22,551 nt of DNA. Source: Ophiothrix spiculata. Its lineage: Eukaryota > Echinodermata > Ophiuroidea > Amphilepidida > Ophiotrichidae. A program made the position numbers and the translations under genes. The notes under the pieces were generated by a model. The model made no database searches. It was not told the origin of the DNA and was given only the letters and a program-made list of their open reading frames with translations. Shown here piece after piece: positions 9,801 to 18,800 of this stretch. Every line of letters starts with the position of its first letter. Within the stretch, counting starts at the first letter, position 1. Location of the stretch: assembly GCA_000969725.1 (NCBI GenBank), contig JXSR01S007444.1. One strand, given 5' to 3'.

Positions 9801-12800
9801 TATTTATGATAATTTTCCAAAAAAATGTGACGAGTCGGGTGGATCTTTCATCATTGGCGACTCAGTTCTAGTCCTTTATCTTTTCTAAGTCTGTGGCGCA
9901 ACTCTTTTGCTTATAAACCAAGCGCGCATTTACACGCAAATTCGCGCCCCAGATCAGTGACCAGTTTGCGCGACAACACAGGTTGTTATAACAACGATGT
10001 TTGACCAATCACATATCGTTTAATGGAGCGGTTTGGTAAGCTCTTATTAAACAACGAATAGTCAATTCTTTTCATTGGAGGATTGAGTGGCATTTTTCTC
10101 GATGTGGCCAATCACAGGTAATTCTGTATATAGAGTCTTTATAGACTCATTTACAGTCTCAGAAATTTCTCGACTATGCTGTGCAAAATCAGAAGATTCT
10201 TATTTTCTTTTGAAATGTACGTCAAATATATGCATTTTTAGTACAACAATTCTACACAATAATGCGAAGCACATATTTAACAACCTTTCTGAAAAGTCAT
10301 TTGTCACTTTATCGGCCACAATGACTGAACATTAATTAAATTAGATTTGACGAAGACTCCGTTTACGTCGTCTCTAATACCGCTCGTTGGTTCGCCAACG
10401 AGCGAAAAATGTATACTTCACAAAATGTAAGAAGCTGTATGAAAATCAGCTTTACAAGAACTATCTTAAGTTTAACTATCGCCATCATGCTTTAACCCAG
10501 ATTTGGGGGGACTCATTTTTGCCCTCTATCGCGATGCACGTCTTTCTTAAATTCATTTTCAGCTATTTTCTTACAGTTCGAGTTTGTTTCTCTCGAATTT
10601 GCGTCCATATTTTTCGTTTTATCAGCACCTCTCTGGTTTTACCAATTGTGTGAAATTATATATGGAAATTTCATGCATCCGTGATCCGATGTGAATACTA
10701 GAGTGCACTACTCTTCTCCTGAAAGCCTATCAATATTGATCAAACATGCGGCCGAATCGTATTCCACGGGTATGAACATGATGAATAGCATCTATAATCA
10801 AATCAATACCACGCCAGTTCGGCCACAACAAAAGTTGCAGCGGCTATAATTGGATTATAAGGAATTAATAGGTTTATTATAGTGGTTGGGATACGGAATA
10901 TCAGTTATGATATTTCTGTGGAGATAATCATTAATAATTATTGATAGGTTTAGTATCACTAATCCAATAAATATGATGATTTGATACTAAACCAATTAAT
11001 TATCTTTGAAAACAATATCTCACTTATGTTGTACGCTTTACAAATTGAAAATATGGAACAAGTACACTTTGGGTGGAAATTCTTTTAGGCGATATCCAAA
11101 ATGGGTGGGTTACGGTTTAAGAATAGGATTATACACTGAAAATATTACCTTTTTTTCGGTTAAAACATGTATTTTTGACGGTTAAATCTGGTTGTAGAAT
11201 AATAGTCCGCTTTCCATCAGGACTGTGGCTACACGGGCGTCAGATCTGTTTTAACTTAAATTGTGAACGGTATAGGCTTAATTATCTATAGCGTGTCAAC
11301 TTAATAGGCCTGTAGAAATTTCGAAACAAATGCAATGGTAATATGGATAATCGATACATAAGTGGACTAATCTGTTCACTTGTTTTACCCGTTATCTCAC
11401 GAAATTCCATCTCACGTCAAACACCAAATTTCCCGTTAGTGATTGCTTCTGCCCGAACGAATTCGCTGAAACAGCTAGGGAACGTTGGACCTAATAAACA
11501 ACCTATATGACAGTGATAACACGAACATATTTGTCATGTTTATGAATCGTTATTTATTAATAGGGCCTACCAGAACTTCATACTCGTGACGGATAGATGG
11601 ACTTCGGACCTGTCAAAGTTATATTACCTGCATGATCTTATTGAATTCATTTAATTCTCCATGGCTTTGCGAATGAAATTGAACCAGTCATTTATGAAAT
11701 TCGACATGAGTCATTCCAAACCATTTGTAGATATTTCAAGCCTATAACTCCTCAGTACGGCAATTTTCTGTGTGTGGCCGAATTGACTCGCGGTGTGTGG
11801 CCGAATTGACTTTTTTTACTGTGGCCGAATTGGTTTGTGGCCGAATCGACCGGCATTCACCTGAGTTACTAGTGGGCCCGTGGATCACATATCCTTAGTG
11901 TGGGAAGGGTTAATATACTGCTGATTATATTTTGATATGTTTGTACTGTACATTTCTTATGTCTTAGTAATAAAAGATTAGTAAACTATATATTGGTGAC
12001 ATTTGTATCTAGTTTTTGACATAGGTCTAATGGTTATGCACTGAGAAGGGCTTTTCATTCTGAGTTGAATTTTGATGTACATGGGAATATAGAAAATAAT
12101 TGAAACATCATTTTATTGATTTTTCAGGTTCCCTCTCTGACCCATGGGAGATTCCAGGTCTTGCACATTTCCTTGAACACATGCTCTTTCTTGGTACAAA
12201 AAAGGTGAGTTGATTTTGATTTTATTTTATTTATGCATATCCATAGTCCAACAATTATTAAAACATACATAAAATGATATTAAGAAAATAGATATTTATA
12301 AATATACATACAATTTGAAATACAGAAATATACATTAAAATAAGAGATATGCATGGGATAATCCTTTATGGGTTTAATCAAAAGGGGTCCCGGAATTTGA
12401 GATTACATATTAAAATTTAAAAATATATGCACAAAATGGGTATTGCACCATACAAGACAATAAAATATCACATTCGGCCTAATAGGCCTATCTGACCATG
12501 TTAAAGGTGCAATTCATGATTTTGATGTGACAAAAACCTCGCCTCTTTTTTAGCTAAATATAAAGAAGAGTACACTATTAATATCTACTGCAAATTTCAC
12601 TTGATTCCGATCATTCGTTTCCAAGTTACAAGCTTTTCAGCATTTTGAAAATCCTCATAGGCTACTGTGTTGTAATTACTGTCGGGGCCCCGACAATAAT
12701 TAGAAAATGACACATTTTCTCACTTTTCTCAAAAACGCGAGCACATACGAAAGAATGGTTTGGGGATCGTAACATATACCAGTTGAGGATCCGGATAAGC

Positions 12801-15800
12801 TAAAAAAATCAACTTTGATAGAGGTGACCTTGAGGGTGAAAAGTGGATCATGAATTGCCCCTTTAACCCTTGTCTTACCAAGGGGGGGGTGGTTACCACC
12901 CCCCCCCTAACGGATGATTCCCTGTCGCATAAAAACGCAAACGAATATGACCTAGGGGTTTTGGGTAGTTGTAAGTTCATCCTTTGCGGTCATTTTAGCG
13001 AAAAAAATTCGTAGGTACCACCTTCAGGGGGGTCAGGGTACCTCGTCAAAGTCGAAAGGTAGGGGGGGGTGGTTGCCACCTGAGAAAATGTTAAGTCGCC
13101 ATTTTGAAAAATATCTGCATGGTATCCACCTAAAACTTACAGAACATATTAGAAACACCATTTCCCTTCTTTATAAGCAAAAAACCCGACAAAATTCCGA
13201 CATTTAGAATTTTTACAGCAAAAAATCGATTTGATGGCCATTTTTGCCCAAAATCGTGATTTTTCCGACTCGGAAGTACTTATGACGTCATAATTACGTA
13301 ACGCCTTGGCCGATTTTCATGATTTTGGTATCAATGGATAGAGGAGACCCTACCCTATACTATGGTATAAAGCAAAGCAACTTTTAGCACTCCCAATTTC
13401 AATTTCATAGGGGGGGGTGGTAACCACCCCCCCGTTAGTAACAAACGTTACAAAATATACGTTGGTAAGACAAGGGTTAAGACCAGGTGAAATCATATTT
13501 GCTTTACTTATGATCAATTTTGACTTATTCCCTTTAATCATATCACATGTACATTGTATGTGACCATTCACCACAAACCTGTAAAATCTTCAGTTTTTAT
13601 TTTGAGATGCAGGACATAATGCATTATTAAATCTTAATCTTTTCTTGAGGTTTGGTGAACTGTCACATATTTAATTTTAAGTAAAAATCATGTATTATAG
13701 ACCAGTTGACTTTTGTTATTGTTGTGCCCAGCAGTATGTACATGCAGCTTGTTTTGTTCAGGGACAGTGCTTTCAAAACTCCCACTTTACCATGTCTTTC
13801 TATGCAATCATTCAATGGGGGCGGGAATTTTAAAAACATACAATTAAGTTCCTGAATGATGCATGCGCGTACTGCCAGACAACAGTCCTACAATTGACGT
13901 TGTGGGTCAACTGGTCTATGTGTCTTTATATCTTTCAGTTATTTTATGTTTTTGTTTTTATTTTTCAACCTTTACAGTATCCTTCAGAAAATGAATATAC
14001 AGTGGTAAGTATGTTTGCTACAATATGTATAGATAGAGGATTTGCTGATGATACAACAATAACTTACTAGTTATCTACAAACTTAAATATATTTTACCAG
14101 TTATGGAATTTTAGATTAGGGTACAAGTATTTGAATGTACTCAGAAAAAATACATAAATTACAAAATTGGGCAGTGAGGACAATTTCATGTAGTCACTAT
14201 TGAAGTCACTCTAATCCTCTCTTTATTGTATGGTATTTAAAAAAAAATATGTATATAAAGGCATAACATACTAAATCCAACTTTTGTTTTTGTTTATTAC
14301 ATTGCTGTTCATCATGTGTTCATTAGAAGTACATTCAACACATACAGTTTTTCCGTTATGTATATGTTCAATTGTTCATTTTGTTATCCATACGATGGTG
14401 GTCCGTTTGGCACACGTTCAGTATGTGATTTGTACGTAAGTCAGTACTAGTGATTAGAAGGTATGCAGACAGACTCATGGAATACAGATCTCAAAGTGAA
14501 TTGGCTCACTGATGCTGCTTTCATGCGTGTGTAGTTTTGTAGCTTTGTAGCTGTAATAACGTTTATTTTTTGCAAAACTTGCCGCTTCTGGTTGTCAGTG
14601 GCAAAGCTACATGTTACTGAGATAATCGATTTCGGGAACATTTTGTCCAAACGACAAGATTTTTCGAGTTGAAATGAATTCATCTTTCAAAGCGACCTGA
14701 AGCGGCAAAGCTGCAAAGCGACAAAACTGCAAATCTACAAAAGTGTGAAACTAAGCAGGCAACAGAGCTACAAAGCAGCAAAGCGACAGCAAGTACGAAA
14801 GCAGCATTTTTTTAGCAATACAGAATATTCAATGTTACAATTTTGAAATTATTTGCACCTTTACACTATGCCATGTTTTTATATAAACAGAGATATGGTG
14901 ATTAAGGGGTTGTGTTGTGTGAAGTACTATCCTACTCGAAGTAATGTTGAGTGTTCTGTCCTGAAATGGTCGTTACTTGTTACCGTGATATGTATGTAAT
15001 TTGATTGAATAACTCAAAACTAGTGCACCAGTGCTAGTATGGTACATTCCATGCAATGAAAACTCTACACCTGGCCGTCAGTTTGGTGATTTATTGTTTG
15101 ATGATGTCTGGCCAGGAACAATCAACCTAATTATCTTGTGTCGTTTTATGTGAAAAACTAATGATATTAGATGCTATCTTTGTTGGGGGAAGTCATCTCT
15201 GGACTAATTGGCCTTTCGACTTCCTCCTCTGTAATTAATTTAGAATATAAGTAAAATGTAATATTTTGCCAATTTATGTATTTATGTAGTAGCTAAACTT
15301 GATTATAGATTTAAAGTGGAACTCAAAATACAAAATCTGAGAGAAACCTTTGATGATTTTGAAATACACAGAATACAGAATGCTGTCCTGAGAATATTTG
15401 TTTACTTTTATTAACTTCAGCTGAATGTTTTGATTTATTTTTAACACAAGGGTCAGGGAACATTTGCAAACTTATTGTGCTGCATTGTTGTTGCATTAGA
15501 ATAAACATTATCCAGATCTTTTGGAATGGGACCAGCAGACTTTATTTATTTTCAGGTGCTTTGTCTGTCAACAAATCATCATATTGCATCACACACTAAA
15601 AGTGCAAAAGATAATGCGTATATGTTTAATTGATTGAACTGAGCACTACATTTTCATCGGCATGAGGAGTTTTCGCTGACGTGACGTATACCCGTTCTTG
15701 GTCATACAAGTATTATATACACATTTAGTTGATGCTATCTGCTGAAGATAATTTCAAACATTCTGTTCTCTTACTTTACTCTGACATTGACGATATCATT

Positions 15801-18800
15801 TTTCATATTTGTCATGTAAGTAAAATATCTTAATCTAGAGTGCCGTGGTAATGGATTATATGTTACTTCTTGTACTCAATGTTGCCTCATGTAACTGTCC
15901 TACTCTTCTTCCCTTGCAGTTTTTGAACTCCCATGGAGGATTTTCCAATGCCTACACGAATGCTGAACACACCAATTTCTACTTTGATGTGGCCCATGAA
16001 CACCTTGCAGGAGCCTTAGACAGGTATTTGCTTTTTTATATTATTTTATTTATATTATTTCATATTCTCAGTTTTCAAGTACTTAGTGTGTATTTTCTTC
16101 AAACAAAGATTTTTTCTTCACATTGTTAATGTTGTATGTAATTCATACTGTAGCATATCTTTAGTGACATAAGGCCAAAAAATAAATTATTTGCTTGTCC
16201 TCAACTAAATTTGATAAATTTGGTTGGTCGGTCAGGATTTTTTTACCCTGTTTTTTTTTTTTTTGGGGGGGGTATTTATTAGCAAACTCCACTGTTTATA
16301 CATGTATTAATCAAGGCTCGGAATATGAAATAATAAGTTAATTTTGGTGCCAAAATAAATCAATGTACATTACAAAACAGTACTGTTACAAAACAACTAA
16401 AATACTCAACATGGCCTTATTGGTCCGCCTGTCTTCTCCTCCATATGTCTTTTGTTTGGTTTGGTATTTTTTGTTTTTAATGTTATTTTGATGTGTAGTT
16501 TTTATGGAAATAAAGATTGAACTTGAACATCAACTATAAAATCCATTTTTGCATTTTCAGAATGCAAAAATCTGAAAAGAAAAAACCCTAAATTTTTGGA
16601 ATGTCCAAAAATAGGGTCGGTATTTTTTGTACAGTAAGTTGAAAAAAACGTTTTTCTGGGTTTCAAAAATTAGGGTCAGTCGGTTGAGGACATGTGAACT
16701 ACTTTTTATTTTTTGGCCTAATGAAGTTACATTTAAGAGAGTCAAAGTCTCACAATACCTACATGTTAGGTACTCCCTATGTAACCTTACATTTAGCATT
16801 TTAGCAAATAGTATTTATTTTCAGCCCACATTTGGCTTGTTTTACCACATTTAATGTATTTTTTTCTTAGTTTTGTCTGTTTTCAGCTTGTTTCTTTGTT
16901 TGTTGAATTGGCCCCTCACATCCCTGCTTATGGTATTTTGAATTTCAGGATTTTATGTAAAGTTTGCTTTGTGTCTTGCAGGTTTGCCCAGTTCTTCCAC
17001 AGTCCATTATTCAACCAAGACACACAAGAGAGAGAAGTGAATGCAGTGGACTCTGAGAATCAAAAGAACATCAAGAATGATGCTTGGAGATGCTTCCAGC
17101 TTGAAAAGTCCACGTCCAAACCAGGACATCCATTTGCAAAGTTTAATACAGGTCAGAGAGGGTTTTATTTAAAACTATTCACAATGGTTTGTGATGACCA
17201 GTGGTCGATTTCACTAAGCAATTGTAATGCAGCGTAGCTGCGATGCATTCAGTGTGCAGTTAGATTGTATTTTACAAAGACCAGCCTGACAAAAAAACGT
17301 AAAAACCCATCACAAGTTTGTGGTATGCATCGCTAGGTATAATATGAATATTTCATAGGGAAAATCCTAACACATCCCAACGTTGCGATGAGTCAAAAGG
17401 TGTTCGTAAATTTGCAATGAGTTAACGATGCATTCGGTCTTACGATGCGTTTTAATGTTAGTGAAATCGACCACTGTTTATACCCTTGAGATTTTCACAT
17501 TTATTGATTAGATTATTTTCATTGATTAAAATTAATCACATTATATATATATTTTTAATAATCTTTTTTCTGATTGGCTGATCAATTGATAACTGATTGG
17601 CTGATTTACTGATTGATTGGAAAATTTGGAAGCTTTAATATTACATGATCATGAACGGTTTGTGAAAATAATGCATTGTGGGATTTTATGGTGGACTTTC
17701 ACTCGAATTTTGACATTTTGTTCATGTATAGGGGTATGTATCAATGAATCTAACTGGGCCTTAAGCAAACATAGTATCTACACATAACAAATATGCATAA
17801 AACCATTGTTTTCAGAGTCAGCTCACTGTCTTGTGTTGCTGCAGCAAAGCACATATCTGTACATGTAGCACCTCTTTAAAGAATTTAAGAGACTGACTCA
17901 TGATTTTTATTGTGTTGAGTATCTTGAGTAAAACCATAGATTAAAGAAAGTACAAATAGAAACAGGCTAAAAGTTTGGCTAAGTTACTAAGGAGATTGCG
18001 CCACACATTGACCGCCGCTGTAGTCCTGTTGATTATTGTATAATTGTAAGAGTGGAGATTTAAAAAGATTTCATCAAAGTATCCTGTTTTTTAATATCAA
18101 GAATGATAGCACAGTTTAGTCCATTTTTGTTCTACCAAAATGTGCACATAAACTAAAGTGATACCGGTTGATTTTGCTACACAACTAGAAAGCAGTAAAC
18201 AGAAGGCTATATGATTCTGATAGTCAGTATATAGAGCTATAGTGCCAATACATAGGTACATTAACGTTTGTGATGACTCCATGTTGGTTTGTGTTTGTTA
18301 GGTAACAAGACAACCCTGATGACAGCACCTGGGGAGAAAGACATTGATGTGAGGAAGGAGCTACTCAAGTTCCATGATACCTACTACTCATCCAATATTA
18401 TGGGATTAGCTGTTGTTGGCAGAGGTGAGGAAAAACGAATGCGTGTTTAACAACAGAGCTTGATTTATATCTTGTTATAATGTGTTTTTGATCCCAAAAT
18501 CCTTGGAAAGCTAGCCTATACCCAGGATTTAAGGTGTAAAATTTTATTTTGTATATTTTTGAACTCTTTATGGTAAGGAGTTTCTTTTTTTTCTTTTTCA
18601 TTGTTTATTTATTGATTGATTGATTGATTTATATTTATTTATTTATTTGTATGTTTGTTTGTTTGTTTGTTTGTTGTATATTTTGAACTCTTTATGGTAA
18701 GGAGTTTCTTTTTTTTCTTTTTCATTGTTTATTTATTGATTGATTGATTGATTTATATTTATTTATTTATTTGTATGTTTGTTTGTTTGTTTGTTTGTTT

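Larger units (their letters stand above)
7741..11858. mobile_element. Unidentified 4.1-kb element with TTCGGCCACA-array terminal inverted repeats
   Basis: The ends are inverted copies, with a 50-bp perfect match between 7754-7803 and 11796-11845. Each end carries four TTCGGCCACA units: starts at 7754, 7770, 7794 and 7811 on the left; the inverse TGTGGCCGAA starts at 11773, 11796, 11820 and 11836 on the right. The first three units have identical spacing (16 and 24 bp) at both ends. Further units or near-units lie inside (about 8763, 10313 and 10816), all in + orientation. No reading frame above 88 codons and no recognisable transposase motif is present, so the copy is non-autonomous or decayed. 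It fills about 78% of intron 1. Outside the arrays the match fades (GGTGTCAGGTCAG against GGTGAATGCCGGTCGA), and the target-site duplication could not be fixed. I cannot assign a superfamily. Confidence 0.8.

Noticed and set aside
10087..10653. Frames of 82 and 88 codons in the 4.1-kb element, considered as transposase fragments
   Set aside because: No DDE/DDD, zinc-finger or helix-turn-helix features are visible, and the composition looks like translated non-coding DNA.
12729..13574. Two minus-strand frames both containing GGVVTTPP, suggesting a repeated protein motif
   Set aside because: The shared peptide is produced by the G-run/C-run palindrome at both ends of the TTAA MITE, and the surrounding residues are unrelated.
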